Below are positions 42,692 through 50,591 of a DNA stretch of 61,911 bases, piece after piece. A model generated the notes under the pieces. The model ran no database searches. It was not told where the DNA came from and saw nothing but the letters and a program-made list of their open reading frames with translations. This DNA is from Rhodococcus tukisamuensis NBRC 100609 (lineage in GTDB: Bacteria; Actinomycetota; Actinomycetes; Mycobacteriales; Mycobacteriaceae): contig NZ_BCXG01000028.1 in the NCBI RefSeq assembly GCF_001894985.1, forward strand, positions 1-61,911, given 5' to 3'. How positions within the stretch are numbered: position 1 is the stretch's first letter; each line of letters opens with the position of its first letter. Made by a program: the position numbers and the translations under genes.

Positions 42692-43554
42692 CGTGGTCCC
42701 TCGAGGAAGAAGTGGGCGTAGGGCACCGTCCACACCACGGGATGGCCGAGCCGATGCCCGGTGTACCCGTCCTCGCCGTACGTGGTGCCGTGGTCGGAGC
42801 ACACGATCGCGAGACACCGGCGCCGGCTCGACATTGCCGCGAACAGCCGCTCGATGTGCCGATCCACGTACTCCAGCGCCGCCGCGTGCGTCGCCCGGGT
42901 GTCCCCGTGATCGGCGGTGGCTCCGTCGGTGAAGAACCAGTTCGGTTGGTGCAGTGCGGAAACGTTGACGAAGAGGAAGAGGCGGCGCTCGGCGGGAAGC
43001 CGGGCCACCGCCTGTGCGGCCAGGTCCACCTGTGCCTCGAACGAGGTCGGCGAGGTCACCCCGAGTTCGGGAGACCAGTGCGCCTCGTCGAACAGATCGG
43101 GAAGCACCGAACCCAGCGCACCTTGGCGGTTGAAGAAGCCGACACCGCCGATGCACACCGTGCGGTAGCCGGCGGCGGAGAGGCCCGCGACCAGATTCGA
43201 CTCCGCGAACACGAAGGTCCCGTTCGCAGTGGACTCGCTCCCGGCGAATTCGGCCGCGAACAGCCGCGGGTGCGGCCCCTGCCGGGCCGGGGTGGGGAGG
43301 AACCCGGCGAACATCGCCTGGTGCGTGGCGTAGGTGAAGCTGCCGGGGGAGTGGCGTTCCTCCCATCGGCCGCCGGGCAGGTGCCGCGCCAGGTTCGGGA
43401 TCCGCCCGGCGGCCGCGAGTTCGCAGGCCACGTCGTAGCGCAGGGTGTCGAGCGTGACCAGCAGGATGTCGTCGGAGCCGACGACGGTGTTCATGTCCGG
43501 CTGTGCCGCAGTCGATTCCGGCGGTGCGGCGGGCACCCCGTCAGGCCGCGGCAT
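42688..43554 (-). CDS. STM4013/SEN3800-family hydrolase (alkaline phosphatase superfamily)
   Basis: A 288-residue protein with the metal-binding blocks of the sulfatase/phosphatase fold: LLVTLDTLRYDV near residue 30 and IVCSDHGTTYGEDGYTGHRLGHP near the C-terminus. No canonical sulfatase CxPxR is present; a Thr or Ser in the SPGSFTYATHQ segment may be the nucleophile, so phosphoester hydrolysis is more likely. It has no signal peptide, so it acts in the cytosol. The start at 43554 (14-base overlap with STM4014) is chosen; an internal ATG at 43494 also fits. Confidence 0.85.
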   Translation of the reverse strand: MPRPDGVPAAPPESTAAQPDMNTVVGSDDILLVTLDTLRYDVACELAAAGRIPNLARHLPGGRWEERHSPGSFTYATHQAMFAGFLPTPARQGPHPRLFAAEFAGSESTANGTFVFAESNLVAGLSAAGYRTVCIGGVGFFNRQGALGSVLPDLFDEAHWSPELGVTSPTSFEAQVDLAAQAVARLPAERRLFLFVNVSALHQPNWFFTDGATADHGDTRATHAAALEYVDRHIERLFAAMSSRRRCLAIVCSDHGTTYGEDGYTGHRLGHPVVWTVPYAHFFLEGPR

Positions 43555-44635
43555 GATCGGCCCATCCCGTGACCGCAGCCAGCTGCGCCGCATAGGTGTC
43601 GAGCCCGTCGGCGCGGCCCGGGAGCCCGCTCAGTCCCGGGAGCAGATCGCCGAAGGCGTTCACCTCACCTACCGCGGCGCCGCGCCAGTTCGCCGCGGGC
43701 AGCAGGTCCACCCCGACGCACAGGGTGCGCGGGAACTGTGCGGCGGCCCGTTCCGCGACGGCGAGCGCGTTTTCCCAGCCGTATCCCGCGGAGTCGAAGC
43801 CGGTCCGTGCGGTTGCCAGGTCGCCGCGCCTCCCGCCCAGGTGCAGGTTGGTCATGGGGTGGGCGCTGGTGCGGAGCACCGCGTGGGTCGCCCGCCCGGC
43901 GACCACCACGATGCGCAGGTCCGCGGCGGCGCCCCGCCATGACGGCTTCGGCAACCACGCCTCGATGTGCAGGAGTTCGGCGGCCAGGGCGTCGACGAGG
44001 GCGCCGACCTCGGCTTCTCCCGTGGATCGGCGGACGCGCAGCGAGTTGTAGACACCGTCCGCCGCGATCTCCGTGCTGCTGCGGGCCTGTATCCGGCCAC
44101 CGGATGCGGTCTCCACCGCGACCACCCCGGCCGCGGAGGATCCGTGCGCGGGTTTGACGAAGAACCGCCGCAACCCGGCGGCGACGGCCAATTCGCGCAC
44201 CTCCGGCCAGTCCCGCGGCACTGGCGCGTCGCCACCCGAGGTGGGGGAGGCCGGCACCGGGACACCCCCGGCCGCGAGGGCCGCGTGGCACCGTCGCTTG
44301 TCGAACAGCACGGCCAGATCGTCCGGATCGGTCAGCCGTCGCCCGCCGCGCAGCGTTCCGACCGCGGCGAGCAGCGACGCGTACCACCGTGGGCCGCCGG
44401 CGATGCGGGTCGGATCTCCGGGTCCGCGCAGCAGCGCGTCCACCTCGGGGTCCTCACCGGGCGAGTCGAGACGCACCAACTCGTCGGGGTCGAACCGTGC
44501 GCCGCGCTCGGTGAGTACCTCGCGCCAGGACACCACCCGCGGGGCGGGCATGCCGGAGCGGGCCGCGGCGTCCAGCAGCATCGTCACGCGGCGGTTCTCC
44601 GGATTGCCCACGACCGCCAGGCGGGGGCGTGTCAT
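43541..44635 (-). CDS. STM4014-family ATP-grasp-like protein
   Basis: A 364-residue protein. The C-terminal two thirds look like an ATP-grasp ligase: RRFFVKPAHGSSAAGVVAV near 165-183 (nucleotide-binding strand and glycine loop), IEAWLPKPSWRGAAADLRIVVV near 230-250, and CVGVDLLPAANWRGAAVGEVNAFGD near 310-335 with the metal-binding Glu and Asn. Such enzymes join a carboxylate to an amine or thiol through an acyl phosphate. The family has no known substrate. It overlaps STM4015 by four bases. Confidence 0.85.
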   Translation of the reverse strand: MTRPRLAVVGNPENRRVTMLLDAAARSGMPAPRVVSWREVLTERGARFDPDELVRLDSPGEDPEVDALLRGPGDPTRIAGGPRWYASLLAAVGTLRGGRRLTDPDDLAVLFDKRRCHAALAAGGVPVPASPTSGGDAPVPRDWPEVRELAVAAGLRRFFVKPAHGSSAAGVVAVETASGGRIQARSSTEIAADGVYNSLRVRRSTGEAEVGALVDALAAELLHIEAWLPKPSWRGAAADLRIVVVAGRATHAVLRTSAHPMTNLHLGGRRGDLATARTGFDSAGYGWENALAVAERAAAQFPRTLCVGVDLLPAANWRGAAVGEVNAFGDLLPGLSGLPGRADGLDTYAAQLAAVTGWADHAAA

Positions 44636-45591
44636 TCGCCGACCGCGACCGACCGGTAGATCGTTCCGTCGTATTCGTCCTCGTCGGCATCTTCGGCGTC
44701 GAGGTTCAGTCGCACACCGGACGGCTCGAGTGCCGTCCGAAGGCGTTCCCGCATGCCGTCGCTGAGGTAGTTGTGGTGCAGGTCCAGCGATTCGAGGTGG
44801 GTGAGCGACTGCCCGGCGAGCAGCGCCTCGCCGCCCGCGTCCAGCAGCACGCCCTTCGACAGATCCAGGGCGCGCAGTTGCGGGAGGATCGGCGCCGTCG
44901 CGACGGCGGCCGCGACCGCGTCCTGCTGGTCACTGTTCGAGAGTGCGAGGCGGGTCAACCGCGGGAGCTTCTCACCGGAGAGGATCGGGGCGAGGTCCTC
45001 GACGGACGAATCGGCACCGTACTCCTCTGTGCCCAACCACAACTCCAGTTCGGTCAGGGCCGGCAGATCCGAAGCGGCCACGGCGCGGACCACGTCGGCG
45101 GGCAGGCCACCCGTCTCGATCACGAGGCTGCGCAGGTTCTCGTGCCGGACCGGGGTCAGCTCCAGCTGGCTGCCGCCGCGTACCCCCAGGTGCTCCAGCC
45201 GAGGAAACGCTGTCAGCAGGGCGGTGACGTCCGACTGCACGATCCACGAGATCTCGCAGTCCTCGGAGGTCATGTCCCCGAGGAAGAGGGACCGCAATGC
45301 GGGCAGTTCGCCGGCGGCCGCGGCGAGAGCCGCCACCACGGGAGCGGAGCCCTCGTCGTACGGATCGGACCAGCCGCCGACGACGATCGCCTGCACGCTC
45401 GCCGGATCGACCGCGGCACGGAACTTCGCGAACGCCTCCGGCCAATCGAAGGGCGGTTCGTACGTGGGCACGGAAATTCGCCAGGCGACCGGGCCCTGGT
45501 CGGGCATGGTGGGGGCGGTGGCAGTGGCAGTGTCGATCGGGAACTCCACGACGGGATGGCCGTGGAATTCGGTCTGCAGCTCTGTGATCAC
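44632..45591 (-). CDS. STM4015-family leucine-rich repeat protein
   Basis: A 319-residue cytosolic protein. After an N-terminal segment (about 1-95, with FHGHPVVEFP) come leucine-rich repeats: LPALRSLFLGD, FPRLEHLGVRGG, LPALTELELWLG, LPRLTRLALSNSD, LPQLRALDLSKG and LTHLESLDLHHNYLSD. The C-terminus is very acidic (about 300-310). The start is GTG 45591. First gene of the operon in the same order as in Salmonella. A scaffold or substrate-recognition role is inferred. Confidence 0.87.
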   Translation of the reverse strand: MITELQTEFHGHPVVEFPIDTATATAPTMPDQGPVAWRISVPTYEPPFDWPEAFAKFRAAVDPASVQAIVVGGWSDPYDEGSAPVVAALAAAAGELPALRSLFLGDMTSEDCEISWIVQSDVTALLTAFPRLEHLGVRGGSQLELTPVRHENLRSLVIETGGLPADVVRAVAASDLPALTELELWLGTEEYGADSSVEDLAPILSGEKLPRLTRLALSNSDQQDAVAAAVATAPILPQLRALDLSKGVLLDAGGEALLAGQSLTHLESLDLHHNYLSDGMRERLRTALEPSGVRLNLDAEDADEDEYDGTIYRSVAVGE

Positions 45592-45766
45592 CTGGGGCGC
45601 TCCTGGTTCTCGGGCGGATTCGACGGGGATTATGCCGGACTTGCGAAGGTCGAGATGAACCCACCGGGTGGATGGGTGTCAACTCGAGGGACGCATTCAG
45701 TGATGGTGTTCGAGTCCGGCTTCGGTGGGGTGCGCACGTAGGGATGCACCCGGGGGAAGATGGCTC

Positions 45767-46390
45767 ATGCCCTTCACTCTGCCTGCAGGCACCGACATCC
45801 TGGCCGAGACCGAGGTAAAACACTCCCGGTTCATCGCGGTGCTGCGGCGTGTCGACCGAGCAGCCGAGGCGCAGGACTTCCTCGACGAGCAGCGACGCCG
45901 GTATCCCGATGCGCGGCATCACTGTTGGGCCTACATCACCGGAAACGAGCCCTCGGAGCGGGCCGAACGCGCGGGGGACGACGGGGAACCCGGCGGAACC
46001 GCCGGGGTGCCGATGCTGCAGGTACTGCGCACCCGGGACCTGGTCGACGTCGCAGTGGTCGTGACGCGGTACTTCGGTGGTGTCAAACTCGGCGCCGGTG
46101 GGCTCGTGCGGGCGTACTCGGGGGCGGTGGCGGCGGTGGTCGACGCGGCGCCACTGGTCGGCCGCGAACGCCTCGAGCTGCTGACACTCGAGGTCGGTCA
46201 CGACACCGCAGGGAGGGTGGAGGCCGAACTCCGCGGTCGCGGAGTCGCCGTCGTCGACACCGACTACGGGGCGGCCGTCACCCTCACCCTCGCCACCCGG
46301 GACCCCGCCCGGCTGGCCGACACGGTTGCCGAAATCACAGCCGGCGCAGGCGAGCTCGTCCCGGCGGGTGCGCGGTGGGTGGACGTGTGA
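45767..46390 (+). CDS. IMPACT (YigZ) family protein
   Basis: A 207-residue protein. The N-terminal UPF0029 domain (about 1-120) has the family signature HCWAYITGNEPSERA, DDGEPGGTAGVPML and TRYFGGVKLGAGGLVRAYS; a smaller C-terminal ferredoxin-like domain follows (about 135-205). Eukaryotic IMPACT binds Gcn1; bacterial YigZ function is not firmly known. ATG 45767 has GGGGGAAG about eight bases upstream. It is divergent from the STM operon. Confidence 0.9.
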   Translation: MPFTLPAGTDILAETEVKHSRFIAVLRRVDRAAEAQDFLDEQRRRYPDARHHCWAYITGNEPSERAERAGDDGEPGGTAGVPMLQVLRTRDLVDVAVVVTRYFGGVKLGAGGLVRAYSGAVAAVVDAAPLVGRERLELLTLEVGHDTAGRVEAELRGRGVAVVDTDYGAAVTLTLATRDPARLADTVAEITAGAGELVPAGARWVDV

Positions 46391-46414
46391 GCAGGCCGCG
46401 AGCGGGTGTCGACG

Positions 46415-47449
46415 TCACTCCCGCCCCGCCGAGATCCATTGCGGTCCATTGAAGGTCAGGTTGCGATCGCCGGTCACCAGAGCCGCCGCGCGGTCGAGCC
46501 TCGACATCTGGTCGTCGCCGAGCACCACCCGGACCGCGCCCGCGTTCTCGTCGACCCGCGCCGCCCGGCGGGTCCCGGGGATCGGCGCGACCGGCACACC
46601 GAGCCGCTCGCCCTGTGCCAACAGCCATGCCAGCGCCACCTGCGCCGGCGTGGACGACGCCTCGTCGGCGACCGCGCGCACCACGTTCACGACGACCTGG
46701 TTCGCCTCGAAGTTCTCGTCGAATCGGGGCTGTCCCTTGCGCATCGAACCGGACACGCTGTCCTTGGTCAGCGTGCCGGTGAGGAATCCGCGACCGAGCG
46801 GCGAGTAGGGCACGAAACCCGCCCCGACCTCGATCGCGGCGGGCACCACCTGACGCTCGACATCGCGCGACCAGATGCTCCATTCGCTCTGCACCGCGGT
46901 GATCGGATGCACCGCCGCGGCCGCACGCAGCTCGTCGCCGGTCACCTCGGACAGTCCGAGGTGCCGCACCTTGCCCTCCTCGACGAGTTCGGCCATCGCG
47001 CCGACGGTCTCCTCGATCGGCCGGCCGAGCTCACGCCGGTGCATGTAGTACAGGTCGATGACGTCGGTGCCGAGGCGCCGCAGCGAGGCCTCGCACGCCG
47101 TCCGGACGTAGTCGCGGTCGCCGCGGGTCGGCGTGTCCCCGGGCTGGTCACCGATTCTCCCGGTGATTCCGAACTTGGTCGCGAGCTGAACCTCGTCGCG
47201 GCGAGTGCGCAGCACCCGGGAGATCAGCTCCTCGTTGGTGCCCGCAGGCCCGAGGGCGTCCGGGCGGGGTCGGCCGTACACGTCGGCGGTGTCGATGAAG
47301 GTGACGCCGATGTCGAGCGCGTGGTGCAGGGTGGCCAGCGCCTCGGACGGATCGGTCGGTCCGTAGACGTGGCTCAGCGCCATCCCGCCGAGGCCGATGC
47401 GGCTGACCGCCAGCCCGTGGCCGAGGTCGACCGTCGATGCCTGACTCAT
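46415..47449 (-). CDS. Aldo/keto reductase
   Basis: A 344-residue NADPH-dependent oxidoreductase of the TIM-barrel AKR superfamily. The catalytic tetrad is visible: Asp and Tyr in FIDTADVYG (near 50-58), Lys in LATKFG and His in YMHRRE. NADPH-binding elements near GRGFLTGTL and IPGTRRAARVDENAGAV. Its start overlaps the merR stop by four bases, so it is the regulated partner of that regulator. The substrate is likely a reactive aldehyde or quinone, which is inference. Confidence 0.92.
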   Translation of the reverse strand: MSQASTVDLGHGLAVSRIGLGGMALSHVYGPTDPSEALATLHHALDIGVTFIDTADVYGRPRPDALGPAGTNEELISRVLRTRRDEVQLATKFGITGRIGDQPGDTPTRGDRDYVRTACEASLRRLGTDVIDLYYMHRRELGRPIEETVGAMAELVEEGKVRHLGLSEVTGDELRAAAAVHPITAVQSEWSIWSRDVERQVVPAAIEVGAGFVPYSPLGRGFLTGTLTKDSVSGSMRKGQPRFDENFEANQVVVNVVRAVADEASSTPAQVALAWLLAQGERLGVPVAPIPGTRRAARVDENAGAVRVVLGDDQMSRLDRAAALVTGDRNLTFNGPQWISAGRE

Positions 47450-47880
47450 AGCGAATCTCCTTGTCGTTCGAGAACGGTGAGGTCGGTGATCGGCGCGTTG
47501 CCGCAGTCCAGGCCGCGGTCGATCAGCCCGCGGTAGTGCTCGACCTTGTCGTCGATCGCGCCGAGGTCCTGGTGCAGCTGGTCGAGTTGGGCGAGGACTC
47601 GTTCGCGATGCGCGAGCAGCAGCGTCATCCGGCGTCCGTGGCTGGCTGCGCCCTCCTCGTAGAGTTCGAGGAACCGCCGGATCTCCGCCACCGGCATGCC
47701 GGTGCGGCGGAGCCGAATGATCAGCTGGATCATCCGCAGTGAGGCGTCGTCGTATCGGCGGCGTCCGTCGCTCCCGCGCTCGACCCGCGGGATCAGACCC
47801 TCACGCTCGTACCAGCGAAGCGTGTCGCGGGTCAGCCCGGTGGCCTCGGAGACCTCCGCGATGCCCAGTGCCGTCGTCAT
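47446..47880 (-). CDS. MerR-family transcriptional regulator
   Basis: A 144-residue regulator with a MerR helix-turn-helix (residues 5-40: LGIAEVSEATGLTRDTLRWYEREGLIPRVER) and a coiled dimerisation helix (about 80-125). No Cys of the metal-sensor type in the effector loop apart from one near the C-terminus (LDCGNAP). ATG 47880. Two near-identical MerR promoters, one immediately upstream and one before the neighbouring isochorismatase-like gene, are its probable targets. Confidence 0.92.
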   Translation of the reverse strand: MTTALGIAEVSEATGLTRDTLRWYEREGLIPRVERGSDGRRRYDDASLRMIQLIIRLRRTGMPVAEIRRFLELYEEGAASHGRRMTLLLAHRERVLAQLDQLHQDLGAIDDKVEHYRGLIDRGLDCGNAPITDLTVLERQGDSL

Positions 47881-47888
47881 GGGTACCG

Positions 47889-47919
47889 ACGCTAGGTGCT
47901 GGAGTGCACTCCAGCGCAA
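47889..47919 (-). promoter_or_regulatory. MerR-type promoter/operator of merR
   Basis: On the minus strand TTGCGC (47919-47914), a 19-base spacer and TAGCGT (47894-47889). The perfect 18-bp palindrome GCTGGAGTGCACTCCAGC (47898-47915) fills the spacer. The -10 box overlaps the stop codon of the upstream isochorismatase-like gene. Confidence 0.85.
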
Positions 47920-48410
47920 GCGTCGGCTCGGATCACCGTGATCCCCTCCTCCGCCAGCGCGGCCAGCGCCCGGCGATGGGACCCGGCCGTCGTGCCCGCG
48001 CAGGCATCGGCGACGACGGACACGCGGTACCCGAGCGCCCGAGCCGACCCCGCCGCGAGCGCCACCCCGTGCTCGGTCGCGATGCCGGTGTGTACGACAT
48101 CGGTGATCCCGCGCAGGCGCAGGTTCGTGTCCAGATCGGGGTTGGTGAAGACGTCGCGCTCGTACTTCGTCAGCACCAGATCGCCCTCGTCCGGAGCCAA
48201 CCGCGGATGAAACGACGCGCCGTGGCCCGACGGATCCGACCGCATCGGATCGGCCGGGTCCGTGCTCACGTAACGGGTACACACCACCACCGCCCCCTCG
48301 GTCCGAAACCGGGCACGGGCGAACGCCGCCCGGTCGACGACCCCGCGGTCGTGCGCCAGCGCGACGATCCAGTGCTGGAAGTCGATCTCGATCAGTGCGG
48401 TGGTGACCAT
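47892..48410 (-). CDS. Isochorismatase-like hydrolase without the catalytic Cys
   Basis: A 172-residue cysteine-hydrolase-fold protein. The family Asp (IEIDFQHW, residue 9) and Lys (VLTKYERDVF) are kept, but the position of the nucleophilic Cys in the usual GxxTDxCV block reads GIATEHGV, with Gly. Replacement of Cys by Gly is known in true isochorismatases such as PhzD, while amidases of this fold need Cys. It may therefore act on a vinyl ether or be non-catalytic. ATG 48410; it lies 11 bases upstream of merR and behind a MerR-type promoter. Confidence 0.82.
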   Translation of the reverse strand: MVTTALIEIDFQHWIVALAHDRGVVDRAAFARARFRTEGAVVVCTRYVSTDPADPMRSDPSGHGASFHPRLAPDEGDLVLTKYERDVFTNPDLDTNLRLRGITDVVHTGIATEHGVALAAGSARALGYRVSVVADACAGTTAGSHRRALAALAEEGITVIRADACAGVHSST

Positions 48411-48417
48411 TCGCGGC

Positions 48418-48448
48418 ACGCTAGCGGCTGGAGCGCGCTCCAGCGCAA
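48418..48448 (-). promoter_or_regulatory. Second MerR-type promoter/operator
   Basis: TTGCGC (48448-48443), a 19-base spacer and TAGCGT (48423-48418), with the palindrome GCTGGAGCGCGCTCCAGC (48427-48444) in the spacer. Boxes, spacing and palindrome arms are the same as at the merR promoter except for the central four bases. It begins eight bases before the isochorismatase-like start, so the transcript is nearly leaderless. Confidence 0.85.
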
Positions 48449-48678
48449 GCCGCACGCCCGGTCGGCGCACCCGAGCCAGGGGCAGGCCCCAACGAGGACG
48501 CTATGGATGAGGTGGGAATCGTTCATTTCCGCTGTGGCGGTTCCGGTGTCGCCTGCTCGCCCCGCTCCATCGCATGATGCGCGAGTCGACGTGGCTATTG
48601 ACACAGCGTCTGTCACGGCGCTTCACTGGGACGCAAGCTCGTGTTGGCTCGCCCGACGGTGTTCTGGGAGGTTGACGT

Positions 48679-49587
48679 ATGCGCGGCACAGGATTTACGG
48701 GTCCGGGACGTCGACGCGGAGTATCAACCCACCGCAGGACAACCTCGGTACTGGCACTGGTTGGAGCGTGCCTTCTCTTCCTGGCAGCCACCCAGACAGC
48801 CGGCGCCGAACCAGCGGCAGGGACCGTCGACACCGGGTTCGTGATCCCCTTTGCCGGGGTGCCTGGCTACGAGCGCCTGGCACCGACCCAGATGACCAGT
48901 CCGGGGCAGCTCAACCAGCCACTCGGTCAGCAGACGGCGGACGAGATTGCCGCCCAGATTGGGCTCAACAGGGCTGACGCCTTGTCCGAGCAGCAGTATC
49001 GCGACCTCGTCACCGGCGCCGGAGTCGGCGGCAGCCGCGACGCTGCCGAGATGATCGAGGCAAGCATCCTCATCCTCACCAATACGAACGGCCGTCCCCT
49101 CTATTCCAACGCCGACGGCCACCCCACACCGTCGGTTCTGGCCAGCTACGGGCTCTACGTGAACACCGGTGGACTGCTGGAGAGTCCGGCCAACGCGGAC
49201 GCGCCGACCAGGCAGGTGAACTCGTTGATCGCGCCCGGCGGTTATGTGGGCACGTGGTTGAGGGACAACGGTGCGACACGAACCCTGATAGCGCTCTACC
49301 GGTCGGCATACACGGTGCAGTTGCCCTTTGGCATTGCATCGCAACAGATGTCGGGAACAGCTCAACTGGTGACCAACACCAAGGGGGGTGTGAGCTCGCA
49401 GGTTGGCATGTCGATGGCGCCGCCGCTCTGGATAGTGAACTTCGCCCTGCTCTACATCTTGAAGCCCTCCCTGGCGGCCGCGATGCCTGCCTACTGGGCT
49501 CCCATTCCGTCGGCGGTTGCCGACGCAGTGAGGTCGAGCCCCACCGGTCAGGTTCCTTTCAGTGACTATGCGTCCTACTTCCAGTGA
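48679..49587 (+). CDS. Secreted protein of unknown function
   Basis: A 302-residue protein. A long signal peptide (hydrophobic core TTSVLALVGACLLFLAATQTAGA, cleavage near residue 43) is followed by an extracellular domain with no Cys, rich in Gly, Pro and Ser. A hydrophobic segment near residues 250-268 (PPLWIVNFALLYILKPSLAAAM) could touch the membrane. GGGAGG six bases upstream of ATG 48679. Monocistronic. I do not recognise the family; the layout resembles mycolata cell-envelope proteins. Confidence 0.72.
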   Translation: MRGTGFTGPGRRRGVSTHRRTTSVLALVGACLLFLAATQTAGAEPAAGTVDTGFVIPFAGVPGYERLAPTQMTSPGQLNQPLGQQTADEIAAQIGLNRADALSEQQYRDLVTGAGVGGSRDAAEMIEASILILTNTNGRPLYSNADGHPTPSVLASYGLYVNTGGLLESPANADAPTRQVNSLIAPGGYVGTWLRDNGATRTLIALYRSAYTVQLPFGIASQQMSGTAQLVTNTKGGVSSQVGMSMAPPLWIVNFALLYILKPSLAAAMPAYWAPIPSAVADAVRSSPTGQVPFSDYASYFQ

Positions 49588-49646
49588 TCCGAATGCCGTT
49601 CCAGGGGCAGCTACTCGGGGAATCTGAACCGTGAGGGGATGGCCCG

Positions 49647-50250
49647 ATGGGTGAGCCGCACGTCTACATGAACGTCACGCTCGACAGCGTGATCCAGGCC
49701 AACGGCGGTCCCACCGAACAGGACGGGGACTTCGAGTTCGCAGGATGGGAGAGTCCCTATTGGGATTCGGAGTCCGCGGAGCAGGTAGACGCGGACGTCC
49801 AGGCATCCGACGCACTGCTACTGGGTCGCACGACGTACGACATCTTCCGCGCCTACTGGCCGGGCCAGTCGAACGCGATCGGACGGGCCTTCAACAGGGT
49901 GCCCAAGTACGTCGCCTCCCGCGGCACGCCAGAGCTGTCTTGGGACACCAGCACCCAGATCTCTGACGCGGCCACCCAAGTGCCCGAACTGCGCAAGCGC
50001 CATCGACAGATCCACACCTGGGGCAGCGGGAACCTGCTGCAGACCCTGCTTGGCGAAGGCCTGGTCGACCAGGTGAACCTGTGGGTGTCCGGTCGTGCTC
50101 GGGCAGGGAAAGAAGCTGTTCCCGGAGGGCACGGCAGCCACCCGATTCGATCTGGTCGAACCGCCGAAGGCCTTCCCTCGAGGTGTAGTGCTGCTGCGCT
50201 ACCGGTGCCTCTCGGGCCCTCCTGAGACTGGTGCACTCAAGAGCTCCTGA
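49647..50250 (+). pseudogene. RibD C-terminal / dihydrofolate-reductase-like protein with a frameshift
   Basis: Codons from ATG 49647 match the DHFR-like RibD-C family: YMNVTLDSVIQANG, LLLGRTTYDIFRAYWP, then HTWGSGNLLQTLLGEGLVDQVNLWV. After about 50090 the reading phase shifts by +1: the normal continuation VVLGQGKKLFPEG ... FDLVEPPKAFPRGVVLLRY is found in the next frame and ends at TGA 50248-50250. In the original frame the tail is nonsense to 50225. Either a true mutation or a sequencing error. No other gene depends on it. Confidence 0.8.
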
Positions 50251-50591
50251 GTCCGGTGCCTGGGTGGCTCGACGTGGAAGAACCGTCATGAGGGCCCTTT
50301 CCGGCCCTGGGGTCAGGTCGGTGCCGTGGAACCGCCACGCCGCGCAGTCGGGGACACGTGCGAGAGTCGCCAGCACCGACCCAGTCAGTTCTCCTCGAGA
50401 ACTGCGGACACTTCCCGATCGAGGAACCCGGATTGTCACAGCTGATCACTGCTGCCCGATTTGTGATTGCTGAAGTCGCAGCACAGGGCTGGCTGGCCAG
50501 CCGGGATCGCTCGTATGCCTGCACTTCGTGCCGTGGTGCCGCAGGAGCGGTGCGCGGAGTTCGAGCGTTGACCTGTCCATGCTCGTGGAGA
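50251..50591. other. Intergenic scar with gene debris
   Basis: About 340 bases with no intact gene. It contains the tail of an alpha/beta-hydrolase (described separately) and otherwise unassignable sequence. It lies between a frameshifted gene and a convergent methyltransferase. Confidence 0.5.
50358..50480 (+). pseudogene. Remnant of an alpha/beta-hydrolase C-terminus
   Basis: The frame reads SVLLENCGHFPIEEPGLSQL and continues ITAARFVIAEV. ENCGHFPIEEP with the catalytic His and the following helix is the usual end of alpha/beta-hydrolases. The nucleophile and acid portions are absent upstream, so only a C-terminal scrap of some 40 codons remains. Confidence 0.6.

Noticed and set aside
45654-45682. 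TTGACA on the minus strand as a promoter for the STM4015 operon
   Set aside because: With a 17-base spacer the -10 would be TTCATC, a poor match. A CATAAT nearer the gene (45634-45629) is equally likely, so no promoter was called.
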